DNA of 64,000 nucleotides from Varanus komodoensis. Its lineage: Eukaryota > Chordata > Lepidosauria > Squamata > Varanidae. Positions 62,601 to 63,458 of this stretch are shown here, piece by piece. The stretch is from positions 29,168,863-29,232,862 of the forward strand of contig NW_025336481.1 in assembly GCF_004798865.1 (NCBI RefSeq), in the 5' to 3' direction. Both the position numbers and the translations under genes were made by a program. Under the pieces are notes generated by a model that had not been told where the DNA came from, made no database searches, and saw only the letters and a program-made list of their open reading frames with translations. Each line of letters opens with the position of its first letter. The first letter of the stretch is position 1.

Positions 62601-62743
62601 GGAGCAAGTACCTTACCATTTAGGTTAAAGCCCTGGCTGGAGGAACCATATTGAACTTCACCAGCTCGGTTCAAAGTCACTTGCTTGTTTATGTCATCTT
62701 CAAGAACCAGTGTTACAGACTGAATGCAGACATGATCAAGGTT
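1066..62743 (-). CDS. OTOG: Otogelin gene (37 internal coding exons, both ends missing)
   Basis: Otogelin is a secreted, heavily glycosylated structural protein of the inner-ear acellular membranes; loss in humans causes deafness with vestibular defects (DFNB18B). I joined exons by splice sites and phase: each exon runs from an AG acceptor to a GT donor (one GC) and the frame stays open across all junctions. Visible in order are VWD2 (second half), C8, TIL, D', VWD3, C8, an AbfB-like region, an approximately 858-residue Ser/Thr-rich exon, VWD4, C8, TIL, a VWC-like exon, five 35-residue Cys units and a Cys-rich segment. The Ser/Thr exon plus AbfB-like region fit OTOG, not OTOGL. Start codon, D1 and the C-terminal end are outside the window. 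Family assignment is by remembered similarity to mammalian otogelin. Exon boundaries were read by eye and could be off by a few bases. Confidence 0.93.
1245..2527 (-). repeat. Intron with compound (CA)n(GA)n microsatellite at 2431-2516
   Basis: On the plus strand, about 32 bp of CA repeats (2431-2462) run directly into about 54 bp of GA repeats (2463-2516). On the OTOG transcript strand this reads as CU-rich and then GU-rich RNA starting 11 bases after a 5' splice site. The rest of the intron shows nothing recognisable. Confidence 0.95.
2528..2591 (-). CDS. OTOG: OTOG exon, Cys unit 5, second part
   Basis: A 64-bp exon, phase 0 to 1, encoding [20 protein letters not shown] and C. I found it by asking what must join CKV to EKDNVC: acceptor attcaag, donor TGTG|GTATCT, and the open frame ends with CPQYTC as in the other units. 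Its donor is 11 bases from a long (GA)n(CA)n microsatellite. Together with the 41-bp exon it makes exactly 105 bp, the usual unit size. Confidence 0.82.
2925..3112 (+). repeat. tRNA-derived SINE
   Basis: The sequence has a box A-like segment (cagtggtagag), a box B-like agttcaatcc at 2981, cggcatctcccag, and a 3' body ending ggtataaggcaggttcatgtg. This is the head and body of a tRNA-derived SINE that I recall as common in squamates. It sits in the intron between 2592 and 4126. Confidence 0.75.
4127..4167 (-). CDS. OTOG: OTOG exon, Cys unit 5, first part
   Basis: A 41-bp exon, phase 1 to 0, encoding [13 protein letters not shown]. It is the first third of a fifth 35-residue unit; the remainder is on the next exon, 1.5 kb away. 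Acceptor tcctcag, donor GTG|GTAAGA. Confidence 0.87.
4266..4370 (-). CDS. OTOG: OTOG exon, Cys unit 4
   Basis: A 105-bp exon, phase 1 to 1, fourth unit: [20 protein letters not shown] ending QCCPDWNC. Donor G|GTATCT, only about 100 bp from the next exon. Confidence 0.92.
5310..5411 (-). CDS. OTOG: OTOG exon, Cys unit 3
   Basis: A 102-bp exon, phase 1 to 1, third unit: [20 protein letters not shown] ending HYCCPHYHC. Donor A|GTAAGC. Confidence 0.92.
5412..5953 (-). other. OTOG intron, nothing recognised
   Basis: A 540-bp intron between Cys units 2 and 3. No repeat or regulatory element recognised. The intron at 4371-5309 is likewise plain. Confidence 0.6.
5954..6061 (-). CDS. OTOG: OTOG exon, Cys unit 2
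   Basis: A 108-bp exon, phase 1 to 1, second unit: [20 protein letters not shown] ending PCCFSYLC. Same spacing and phase as its neighbours. Donor G|GTATGG. Confidence 0.91.
6515..6619 (-). CDS. OTOG: OTOG exon, Cys unit 1
   Basis: A 105-bp exon, phase 1 to 1, one complete 35-residue unit: [20 protein letters not shown] ending SCCPQYQC. It is the first of five equal-sized units with the pattern C.....C......C..............CC..Y.C. Donor G|GTAAGT. Confidence 0.93.
6620..8400 (-). other. OTOG intron, mostly unremarkable
   Basis: A 1.8-kb intron. Around 7060-7360 the sequence (starting ttaacccgtggtgggttatg) looks like an old interspersed repeat that I cannot assign. No exon-like segment fits the phase of its neighbours. 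Confidence 0.4.
8401..8613 (-). CDS. OTOG: OTOG exon, VWC-like
   Basis: A 213-bp exon, phase 1 to 1, encoding [20 protein letters not shown] and later [11 protein letters not shown]. It has the CC..KC and CCP...C motifs of VWC modules and opens the run of C-terminal Cys units. Donor G|GTAGGT. Confidence 0.93.
8855..8995 (+). repeat. Interspersed repeat fragment (gattcag...tctagttcagcaagctgttcccag type)
   Basis: A diverged copy of a reptile interspersed repeat whose consensus resembles 'ttgctggatcagacc...tctagtccagcatcctgttcccac'. A longer copy in the opposite orientation is at 27370-27606. The class is not determinable by eye. Confidence 0.55.
9425..9500 (+). repeat. Palindromic 'agtaagcccc' repeat, copy 1
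   Basis: It reads agtaagccccacttggctca then gggatttacttctgtg and aaaggattgcact. This is a diverged copy of a short palindromic repeat with the core 'agtaagcccCATTGAACTCAGTGGGGcttact'. Other copies are at 15269, 15942, 22331 and 42760. Confidence 0.7.
9717..9902 (-). CDS. OTOG: OTOG exon, TIL after VWD4
   Basis: A 186-bp exon, phase 1 to 1, encoding [20 protein letters not shown] and later [20 protein letters not shown], ending PEEKC. This is a TIL domain (C....EY..C...C..TC). Donor G|GTGAGT. Confidence 0.94.
9903..11074 (-). other. OTOG intron, nothing recognised
   Basis: A 1.2-kb intron between the TIL and C8 exons. I see no clear repeat, exon or structured element. Confidence 0.5.
11075..11216 (-). 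CDS. OTOG: OTOG exon, C8 after VWD4
   Basis: A 142-bp exon, phase 0 to 1, encoding [20 protein letters not shown] and then [20 protein letters not shown], ending WRTPDYC. A typical C8 second half. Donor T|GTAAGT. Confidence 0.94.
11419..11640 (-). repeat. L2-type LINE 3' tail plus (TTGC)n
   Basis: On the minus strand it reads gtgagccacccagagagcct, then ggggtggcatacacatgcaa and (taaa)n. This is the same tail as the L2 3' end at 45045-45410. A short (cttg)n run follows on the plus strand near 11420-11447. The A-rich stretch to 11640 is the 3'-proximal LINE body. Confidence 0.7.
11791..12005 (-). CDS. OTOG: OTOG exon, VWD4 end and C8 start
   Basis: A 215-bp exon, phase 1 to 0, encoding [20 protein letters not shown] and later [20 protein letters not shown]. 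It completes [14 protein letters not shown], the end of VWD4, and begins the C8. Donor AAA|GTAAGT, acceptor gttaag. Confidence 0.94.
12310..12990 (-). mobile_element. Possible old solo LTR (fossil)
   Basis: On the minus strand this GC-richer block carries an AATAAA signal (12354-12359), then tggtgagtccgttactgctg and an end near 12310, resembling the R-U5 part of a retroviral or Gypsy-type LTR. No internal coding region is present. Boundaries and family are uncertain; it looks old and broken. Confidence 0.3.
13227..13297. repeat. 34-bp-arm near-perfect inverted repeat (hairpin), 3-nt loop
   Basis: The arms are 13227-13260 and 13264-13297, separated by aac. The inner 25 bp (tgaatatccagtttttctta and five more bases) are perfect and only one mismatch occurs in the outer 9 bp. 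It lies in the OTOG intron between 12006 and 14035. Confidence 0.95.
14036..14225 (-). CDS. OTOG: OTOG exon, VWD4 late part
   Basis: A 190-bp exon, phase 0 to 1, encoding [20 protein letters not shown] and later [11 protein letters not shown], the VWD4 signature. Acceptor attttag, donor G|GTGAGA. The following intron holds the long hairpin at 13227-13297. Confidence 0.94.
14857..14949 (-). CDS. OTOG: OTOG exon, VWD4, followed by a GC donor
   Basis: A 93-bp exon, 31 codons, phase 0 to 0, encoding [20 protein letters not shown] and ending LINRLARK. The next exon begins [12 protein letters not shown], so the exon must end at AAG followed by GCAAGT, a textbook GC-AG donor. The nearest GT is four bases further in and would break the frame. 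Confidence 0.88.
15056..15079 (-). CDS. OTOG: OTOG 24-bp micro-exon in VWD4
   Basis: A micro-exon of 24 bp, phase 0 to 0, encoding SANSIRKL. The acceptor (tatttttcag) and donor (GTGAGT) are both strong and the eight codons are open. It sits between CPTNQ and [11 protein letters not shown] within VWD4. It is predicted from splice signals and phase alone, so moderate confidence. Confidence 0.75.
15269..15355 (+). repeat. Palindromic 'agtaagcccc' repeat, copy 2 (near full)
   Basis: From ggcaatcctctgcgtacata through aactcagtggggcttactcc to catagaattgcagtg. The outer ends (caatcc / ggattg-like) and inner arms are inverted, so the element is a short foldback repeat. It lies in the intron between two VWD4 exons. 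Confidence 0.75.
15635..15777 (-). CDS. OTOG: OTOG exon, start of VWD4
   Basis: A 143-bp exon, phase 1 to 0, encoding [20 protein letters not shown] and then [20 protein letters not shown], the start of the fourth VWD domain (S..TFDG). Acceptor ttcctag, donor CAG|GTAGGG. Confidence 0.94.
15942..16012 (+). repeat. Palindromic 'agtaagcccc' repeat, copy 3
   Basis: It reads ttactcagaagtaagccata, then gtggcttacttccaag and ataggactgtgacc, in the same family as copies 1 and 2. The rest of the intron (15778-17518) shows nothing clear. Confidence 0.65.
17519..17699 (-). CDS. OTOG: OTOG exon, Cys-rich segment after Ser/Thr exon
   Basis: About 178-181 bp, phase 0 to 1, encoding [20 protein letters not shown] and then [18 protein letters not shown]. 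The CCPEWEC motif is VWC-like and directly precedes VWD4. Two tandem AG acceptors (exon end 17699 or 17696) differ by one Gln codon, a possible NAGNAG-type choice. Donor T|GTAAGT. Confidence 0.92.
17885..18172 (+). repeat. tRNA-type SINE interrupted by an L2-tail insertion
   Basis: The SINE head and body (ctgggactcagaagttctca, then tccagtctccattaagcc and actggatgacattgaccag) resume after an insert with ttaacctaccccacaaggat and the tail taagctgctttgagttcctt. The insert, 17989-18062 (gtgagccgccctgag ... aataaataaa), is flanked by a 7-bp duplication, ataagct, at 17982-17988 and 18063-18069. Confidence 0.8.
18874..21446 (-). CDS. OTOG: OTOG giant Ser/Thr-rich mucin-like exon
   Basis: A single 2573-bp exon, phase 1 to 0, with about 857 codons and no stop. 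Ser, Thr and Pro dominate, with motifs such as [16 protein letters not shown] and [17 protein letters not shown], no tandem repeat I can see, and almost no Cys until TECT at the end. This is a densely O-glycosylated extended spacer between the VWD3 half and the VWD4 half. It is the diagnostic feature separating otogelin from otogelin-like. Acceptor ttcaacag, donor ACG|GTGAGG. Reading on through the donor gives a short hydrophobic tail (see findings). Confidence 0.95.
22009..22131. repeat. Palindromic MITE ('ggccctccaaatattgttgg')
   Basis: A foldback element with inverted ends gaaacatgtggccctccaaa and, in reverse complement, ggggaacatgtctttccagt, plus an interior gggctgatgggaattac. It is in the same family as the copies at 33482, 36806, 38476 and 39598. 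Confidence 0.75.
22331..22382 (+). repeat. Palindromic 'agtaagcccc' repeat, copy 4 (partial)
   Basis: aatcccattcagtccagtgg then gatttacttcaagactatgc matches the inner arm of the 15269 copy. It lies in the intron after the Cys-rich linker exon. Confidence 0.55.
22742..22821 (-). CDS. OTOG: OTOG exon, Cys-rich linker end
   Basis: An 80-bp exon, phase 2 to 1, encoding [20 protein letters not shown] and CVYQEDC. The GC.P.CP.....D.....CV....C pattern ends a TIL domain. Acceptor aaatag, donor T|GTAAGT. Confidence 0.92.
23079..23174. repeat. Compound microsatellite (CA)n(GA)n(GGGA)n
   Basis: About 37 bp CA, then 34 bp GA, then about 25 bp of GGGA repeats, in the same CA-to-GA order as the tract at 2431. 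It is in the intron between 22822 and 23338. Confidence 0.95.
23339..23456 (-). CDS. OTOG: OTOG exon, Cys-rich linker
   Basis: A 118-bp exon, phase 1 to 2, encoding [20 protein letters not shown] and then [16 protein letters not shown], a TIL-like Cys-rich segment before the Ser/Thr-rich exon. Donor CC|GTGAGT. Confidence 0.92.
23824..24020 (-). repeat. CR1-type LINE 3' fragment
   Basis: The plus strand reads acatagaaacagagtgagtc, agaagggacctcccaggccc, ttctagtctgaccagtggct and later ttaaacaccctcaccaatgg. This matches the reverse complement of amniote CR1 3' ends ('tcatagaatgg...gaagggacct...catctagtccaa'). It ends within about 30 bp of the donor of the AbfB part-2 exon. Confidence 0.7.
24047..24325 (-). 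CDS. OTOG: OTOG exon, AbfB-like region part 2
   Basis: A 279-bp exon, phase 1 to 1. It encodes [20 protein letters not shown] and later [20 protein letters not shown], with the beta-trefoil pattern of an AbfB-type sugar-binding module (S.E....NYFL, TF..H.GLW.PG...FE). Whether it binds carbohydrate is not shown by the sequence. Donor GAGG|GTGAGT. A CR1-type repeat lies a few tens of bases downstream of the donor. Confidence 0.92.
24971..25592. mobile_element. Non-autonomous hAT-like element, about 620 bp
   Basis: The ends are inverted: cagggacctccaacctctgt on the left and, in reverse complement, cagggtttccaaaaaggggt on the right. The flanking 8-mers actcaaac and acttgatc agree at 5 of 8 positions, as expected of an aged hAT duplication. 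The interior is purine-rich (25100-25350) with no coding frame. A poly-C run lies nearby at about 24510-24534. Confidence 0.5.
25787..25954 (-). CDS. OTOG: OTOG exon, AbfB-like region part 1
   Basis: A 168-bp exon, phase 1 to 1, encoding [20 protein letters not shown] and then [20 protein letters not shown]. This Cys-poor, strand-rich stretch corresponds to the region of mammalian otogelin annotated as alpha-L-arabinofuranosidase B-like (beta-trefoil). Donor T|GTGAGT. Confidence 0.9.
25955..27369 (-). other. OTOG intron, mostly unassigned
   Basis: A 1.4-kb stretch before the repeat at 27370. Apart from a short CA tract near 26425-26446 I see nothing recognisable on either strand. Confidence 0.5.
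27370..27606 (+). repeat. Reptile interspersed repeat (gatggactagatgaacctttgg type)
   Basis: It contains ggctttaaaaggagattgga, cagattcatggaggaggtag and gatggactagatgaaccttt, then gaatgttcttatgttc. This matches a widespread reptile repeat by memory; it is probably the 3' part of a non-LTR element. It ends about 35 bp from the 27-bp micro-exon. Confidence 0.65.
27641..27667 (-). CDS. OTOG: OTOG 27-bp micro-exon
   Basis: A micro-exon of only 27 bp, phase 1 to 1, encoding YDCDYYNQ between SLCS and GLGEGPYIF. The acceptor is ttcag|CTTATG and the donor CAAG|GTATGT. It bridges the C8 domain and the AbfB-like region. Skipping it would keep the frame and delete nine residues including one Cys. Confidence 0.87.
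28280..28436 (-). CDS. OTOG: OTOG exon, C8 second half
   Basis: A 157-bp exon, phase 0 to 1, encoding [20 protein letters not shown] and then [20 protein letters not shown], ending WRSPSLC. This completes the C8 fold ([13 protein letters not shown] core). Donor T|GTATGT. Confidence 0.93.
29110..29420 (+). mobile_element. Possible LTR-like fossil, weak
   Basis: A GC-richer block beginning near tgtcatggattccccacccc with an AATAAA signal near 29312, unlike the neighbouring intron sequence. It could be part of an old LTR or another interspersed repeat. No coding region and no clear ends are seen. Confidence 0.2.
30470..31140 (-). repeat. L2-type LINE 3' region
   Basis: It is similar to the copy at 45045-45410: both share, on the plus strand, gtcttagcctg, a 'cctccctgggcagggagtttc'-like block and 'aaggaaaccctctcttgtgt'. 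The A-rich part (30470-30720) is the 3'-proximal side. No intact frame. Confidence 0.6.
31403..31519 (-). CDS. OTOG: OTOG exon, C8 first half
   Basis: A 117-bp exon, 39 codons, phase 0 to 0, encoding [20 protein letters not shown] and then [19 protein letters not shown]. The A...C.IL.S..F..C pattern is the start of the C8 domain after VWD3. Donor GTG|GTAAGT. Confidence 0.92.
31520..32943 (-). other. OTOG intron with (ACTTT)n tract and a possible MITE
   Basis: A pentanucleotide-like ttactttac tract lies at about 31657-31700. At 32618-32722 the ends aggatggggaaggggagtat and agggccacatttctcaatgt resemble a diverged member of the palindromic MITE family. Nothing else is recognised. Confidence 0.45.
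32944..33063 (-). CDS. OTOG: OTOG exon, VWD3 GLCG turn
   Basis: A 120-bp exon, 40 codons, phase 0 to 0, encoding [20 protein letters not shown] and ending [17 protein letters not shown] is the VWD signature, again without the Cys before GLC that VWF uses in its CGLC motif. Donor CAG|GTAAGT. Confidence 0.94.
33482..33602. repeat. Palindromic MITE copy
   Basis: The ends aggatgtaggcaagggacct and, in reverse complement, caggaatgggaagctgtggc are inverted. The interior gatgggagttgtaattcaac carries the 'gggagttgtag' core of this family. Confidence 0.7.
35228..35458 (-). repeat. tRNA/MIR-like SINE, reverse orientation
   Basis: tcctcacaacagtgttgtga, ggtaggataggctgacagtc, gggcccaaagtcacccagta and ggggactagaactcagatct are the reverse complement of the SINE at 57712. 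The tail side is at 35228 (catctttctttttcttaaaa). It ends about 140 bp from an OTOG exon. Confidence 0.8.
35597..35743 (-). CDS. OTOG: OTOG exon, VWD3 middle
   Basis: A 147-bp exon, 49 codons, phase 0 to 0. It encodes [20 protein letters not shown] and then [20 protein letters not shown], ending GAQWK. This strand-rich segment directly precedes the GLCG turn. Donor AAG|GTGACT. Confidence 0.92.
36806..36915. repeat. Palindromic MITE copy
   Basis: It runs from atgtctcaacctgatagcct through gggaattgtagtcgaaaaca to atggagggcacaaggctgag. Arms and core match the 39598 copy. Confidence 0.65.
37592..37664. repeat. Palindromic MITE, half copy next to an exon
   Basis: ttccccagcctggtaccatt, then ttggactacaattcccatca and tctccatcc form one arm of the MITE family. 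It lies 49 bp from the 37713 exon boundary, downstream of its donor. Confidence 0.6.
37713..37847 (-). CDS. OTOG: OTOG exon, VWD3 middle
   Basis: A 135-bp exon of exactly 45 codons, phase 0 to 0. It encodes [20 protein letters not shown] and then [19 protein letters not shown], the central strands of VWD3. Acceptor cttcacag, donor CAG|GTAAGT. Confidence 0.9.
38476..38604. repeat. Palindromic MITE copy, near full length
   Basis: The ends aaggatggacaacttatggt and, in reverse complement, caggatgggcaacttggtgg are clear inverted repeats; the tctccagatg / acctggagg arms follow. About 125 bp. Confidence 0.75.
39598..39717. repeat. Palindromic MITE copy, near full length
   Basis: The ends gacttccccaacctgacaat and, in reverse complement, cagcttccccccaaactggt are inverted, with caaatcccatcatccccaaa and ttgcagtccaacacacctgg inside. 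This is the most complete member here. Confidence 0.78.
39730..39890 (+). repeat. CR1-like LINE, RT C-terminal remnant
   Basis: Translation gives [16 protein letters not shown], then a stop, then [19 protein letters not shown]. This matches the 'VQRRATKMI...ERLRELGLFSLEKRRLRGD' C-terminal block of amniote CR1/L2-type reverse transcriptases. Degraded. Confidence 0.7.
42760..42812 (+). repeat. Palindromic 'agtaagcccc' repeat, half copy
   Basis: attgagttcaatagattttt and ctgcataggattgcagag match the right half of the family consensus seen at 15269. Confidence 0.5.
45045..45410 (-). repeat. L2-type LINE 3' end with RT C-terminus
   Basis: The minus strand encodes [20 protein letters not shown] and then [11 protein letters not shown], the conserved C-terminal block of L2/CR1-clade reverse transcriptases. 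A non-coding tail follows, gtgagccgttccaaggctat, then ggcatacaaaaactttaaat and (aaat)n. It is 5'-truncated and only the end of the element remains. Confidence 0.85.
46137..46176. repeat. 16-bp perfect inverted repeat, 8-nt loop
   Basis: The arms gtaccatgtctgattt (46137-46152) and aaatcagacatggtac (46161-46176) are exact complements around aaaaacaa. It is in the long OTOG intron with no neighbouring element. Confidence 0.9.
47124..47162 (+). repeat. (GAACCA)n minisatellite
   Basis: About six copies of the hexamer gaacca, then gaacaggaggaaaaagag. A short, pure hexanucleotide tract inside the long intron. Confidence 0.9.
48463..48595 (-). CDS. OTOG: OTOG exon, start of VWD3
   Basis: A 133-bp exon, phase 2 to 0, encoding [20 protein letters not shown] and then [20 protein letters not shown], the unmistakable opening of a von Willebrand D domain (GD.HY.TFDG). 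Donor CTG|GTAAAG. The intron that follows is the longest in the window, about 10.6 kb. Confidence 0.95.
48596..49475 (-). other. OTOG intron, nothing recognised
   Basis: A 0.9-kb AT-rich intron between the D' end and VWD3 start exons. A tttatttattttattaatttatt tract near 49070 may be an old LINE tail; nothing else is seen. Confidence 0.4.
49476..49583 (-). CDS. OTOG: OTOG exon, D' end
   Basis: A 108-bp exon, phase 2 to 2, encoding [20 protein letters not shown] and then [16 protein letters not shown] closer GT at 49505-49506 would end the exon early but breaks the phase with the next exon. The donor TG|GTAAAT restores [10 protein letters not shown]. Confidence 0.9.
49985..50572 (-). other. 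Unassigned GC-richer block with long open frames
   Basis: It stands out from the intron by composition and by overlapping minus-strand frames of 147 and 125 codons (for example [20 protein letters not shown]). I recognise no domain, and no splice pattern fits OTOG phase. It could be a processed pseudogene or a piece of an unfamiliar repeat. A (GAT)n tract lies next to it at 50613-50643. Confidence 0.3.
51177..51339 (-). CDS. OTOG: OTOG exon, D' TIL-like part
   Basis: A 163-bp exon, phase 1 to 2. It encodes [20 protein letters not shown], then [20 protein letters not shown] and VSGCVCPPG. The PC..GC.CP.G pattern is a TIL domain of the D' region preceding VWD3. Acceptor tttgtag, donor GG|GTAAGT. 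Confidence 0.92.
52440..52680 (-). repeat. tRNA/MIR-like SINE, reverse orientation
   Basis: Contains ccttacaccatcctgtgagc, agcccaaagttacccagtaa, gcttcttggctgagtgggga and ctagaacctggatctcttga, then ccattatgccacactgaac. Same family as 35228 and 57712. Confidence 0.8.
52690..52776 (+). repeat. L2/SINE-type 3' tail
   Basis: acggcgaatggggcggcata then aaaatgttttaataaaataa and an A-rich run; this matches the tail inserted at 17989. It abuts the SINE at 52440 in the opposite orientation. Confidence 0.6.
52897..52949 (-). CDS. OTOG: OTOG exon, 53-bp Cys linker
   Basis: A 53-bp exon, phase 2 to 1, encoding [18 protein letters not shown]. Of two possible AG acceptors only the upstream one (ctag before CCAG) keeps the frame and gives the CQC motif. 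It falls between the LINE/hAT-rich intron (52950-57214) and a SINE-bearing intron. Confidence 0.88.
53185..54660 (+). mobile_element. L2-type LINE fragment (endonuclease and early RT)
   Basis: The plus strand encodes remnants of an apurinic endonuclease ([31 protein letters not shown]) preceded by [16 protein letters not shown]. Further on come frames resembling the L2 RT start ([11 protein letters not shown], then [20 protein letters not shown]). Order and motifs fit an L2-clade LINE lacking its 3' part. It is decayed with several frame changes. Confidence 0.8.
55037..55096 (+). repeat. (CA)n / (CAGACA)n microsatellite
   Basis: A run of cacaca with interspersed cagaca units, preceded by a tctctctc/ccctcc pyrimidine tract (55009-55048). 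Confidence 0.9.
55437..55797 (+). mobile_element. Non-autonomous hAT element, left copy
   Basis: It begins cagtgatggcaaaactttta and ends gccataggttcgccactact-g; the reverse complement of the end, cagtagtggcgaacctatgg, mirrors the start. It contains gagagggctctgtgtgcccg near the right end, as in common amniote hAT MITEs. No coding frame. The right copy at 56379 has the same orientation. Confidence 0.8.
55798..56378 (+). repeat. Satellite-like tandem array with telomere-like motifs
   Basis: Three units of about 180 bp with the landmark gaaaaagccttccttgagta at 55869, 56088 and 56266. The middle interval is longer (219 bp) because an approximately 40-bp segment, ccctaaccctaatatagggg and on, is doubled. 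Each unit carries runs of ccctaa, the vertebrate telomere hexamer. It is bounded on both sides by hAT copies. Confidence 0.85.
56379..56767 (+). mobile_element. Non-autonomous hAT element, right copy
   Basis: It begins cagtaatggtgaacctttta and ends gctataggtttgccaccact-g, a direct repeat of the element at 55437 with moderate divergence. The 8 bp after it (ggttggat) match the 8 bp before the left copy (ggttagag) at 6 of 8 positions. Confidence 0.8.
57215..57283 (-). CDS. OTOG: OTOG exon, Cys linker after TIL
   Basis: A short 69-bp exon, phase 2 to 2, encoding [20 protein letters not shown] and then GSW. It is the VWC-like beta strand following the TIL. It joins in frame to [10 protein letters not shown] of the next exon, 4.3 kb downstream. 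Donor TG|GTAAGT. Confidence 0.9.
57712..57920 (+). repeat. tRNA/MIR-like SINE, forward, near full length
   Basis: ctgggactcagaagatctgg, gttctagtccccagtcagcc, actgggtgacttcaggccag, caacctatctcacaaggttg and a tail gctgccctgagtttctttta. The tRNA-like box B is ggttctagtcc. This is the best copy of the family in the window. Confidence 0.85.
58441..58596 (-). CDS. OTOG: OTOG exon, TIL domain
   Basis: A 156-bp exon, phase 1 to 2, encoding [20 protein letters not shown] and then [20 protein letters not shown]. This is a trypsin-inhibitor-like Cys-rich domain, the usual partner of VWD and C8. Acceptor cttcacag, donor AT|GTAAGC. Confidence 0.92.
59045..59254 (-). CDS. OTOG: OTOG exon, C8 domain
   Basis: A 210-bp exon, phase 1 to 1. 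It encodes [19 protein letters not shown] and then [20 protein letters not shown], a clear C8 domain with its eight-cysteine spacing, ending at HVSYC before the TIL. Donor TGTG|GTAAGT. Confidence 0.93.
59634..59758 (-). CDS. OTOG: OTOG exon, end of VWD2
   Basis: A 125-bp exon, phase 2 in and phase 1 out, encoding [20 protein letters not shown] and then [11 protein letters not shown], the C-terminal end of VWD2. The donor is AATG|GTGCAT, a weak match to consensus, but it is the only one that joins in frame to VGYASQC of the next exon. Confidence 0.88.
59759..60923 (-). other. OTOG intron, nothing recognised
   Basis: A 1.2-kb intron inside VWD2. I see no clear repeat or exon-like segment. The smaller introns at 58597-59044 and 59255-59633 are also plain. 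Confidence 0.5.
60924..61101 (-). CDS. OTOG: OTOG exon, VWD2 with GLCG motif
   Basis: A 178-bp exon, phase 1 in and phase 2 out, completing [16 protein letters not shown]. It carries the VWD signature [16 protein letters not shown]. As in other otogelin D domains there is Leu-Gly before LCG, so the vicinal CGLC pair of VWF is absent. Donor CT|GTAAGT, acceptor gcatag. Confidence 0.93.
61595..61690 (-). repeat. L2-type LINE 3' tail
   Basis: On the minus strand it reads gtgagtggctcagagagcat, then gtggggtggcatacaaatag and (aatg/aata)n, the same tail as at 11419. Confidence 0.65.
62014..62325 (+). repeat. Two-copy tandem duplication, about 147-165 bp units
   Basis: Unit A (62014-62160) and unit B (62161-62325) share aaagcat(g/a)at(a/g)tatca, ttaactgt, tttcatg(t/c)atttctgc, ttcacat(a/g)tgga and gatgagtgaa(a/g)tc. 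Unit B carries an insert of about 17 bp. It lies in an OTOG intron. Confidence 0.8.
62617..62743 (-). CDS. OTOG: OTOG exon, VWD2 middle part
   Basis: First OTOG exon visible, 127 bp, phase 0 in and phase 1 out. It encodes [17 protein letters not shown] and continues to GFNLNG, the beta-strand stretch of a von Willebrand D domain around its mid-domain Cys. The acceptor is the AG after ttcatcc and the donor is G|GTAAGG. An alternative acceptor 24 bp further in (exon end 62719) exists but would drop the conserved Cys. The VWD2 start must lie in exons beyond 64000. Confidence 0.85.
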
Positions 62744-63358
62744 CTGGATGAACCAAAAAGGTGGTTGTGCCCCAAAAGAAAAGGAAAGATACAAGCAAAC
62801 TGTTAGTAATCTCCGTTACAGCTTTCAGCTTCTTTTTGCCAAGGGCCCAATTTAATTTTGGAGAAGCTCTCAGAAGCCATATTCTGAGGCATGGATGGGG
62901 CAAAGGCAAAAAGAAAAGGGTCAAAACTATTTTTAAATACCTGCATATTGTGGCTTAAAGATTTTACTACCAGTAACTAAGCTTCAAGGGAGGCATTTCA
63001 ACCTTTTAGAAGCTGTACAAAACTCCACCAAACAAGAAGGCACTGGGTATAAGAGGGAGGAGCCAGGAGAAGGTGGCATGGCTTCCTGGGGAATAGGAAT
63101 TCTTATCAGGGCTGAATTTGCCCCTGGGCCTGAAGTTCCCTGTTCTTCCAGAACATTCTGTGTTGGTCAACATTCCCTGAAATGTGTGTTTCTACAGGAA
63201 ATAGGGCAATAGGCTGTTTGCTACCATTAACTGTCATGTGCCCCTCATAACACATCTGTAGGTTAGACAGGGGGAGACAGTTACCACATAACCCACACTT
63301 AAGGGATTTGTATGCGTTGACTGTGGGTTGCTATTGAACTCTGGCAGTTGTTGAAATG
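62744..63358 (-). other. OTOG intron upstream of the first visible exon
   Basis: Between the first visible exon and the assembly gap. No exon for the start of VWD2 (a GG..Y.TFDG-type motif) is seen here or in 63459-64000, so it lies further right or in the gap. Confidence 0.6.
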
Positions 63359-63458
63359 NNNNNNNNNNNNNNNNNNNNNNNNNNNNNNNNNNNNNNNNNN
63401 NNNNNNNNNNNNNNNNNNNNNNNNNNNNNNNNNNNNNNNNNNNNNNNNNNNNNNNNNN
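63359..63458. other. Assembly gap of 100 Ns
   Basis: Exactly 100 N. The flanks are inverted: gttgttgaaatg on the left and catttcaacaac on the right are perfect 12-bp complements, so the gap sits at the centre of an inverted repeat. The true gap length is unknown. Confidence 0.98.
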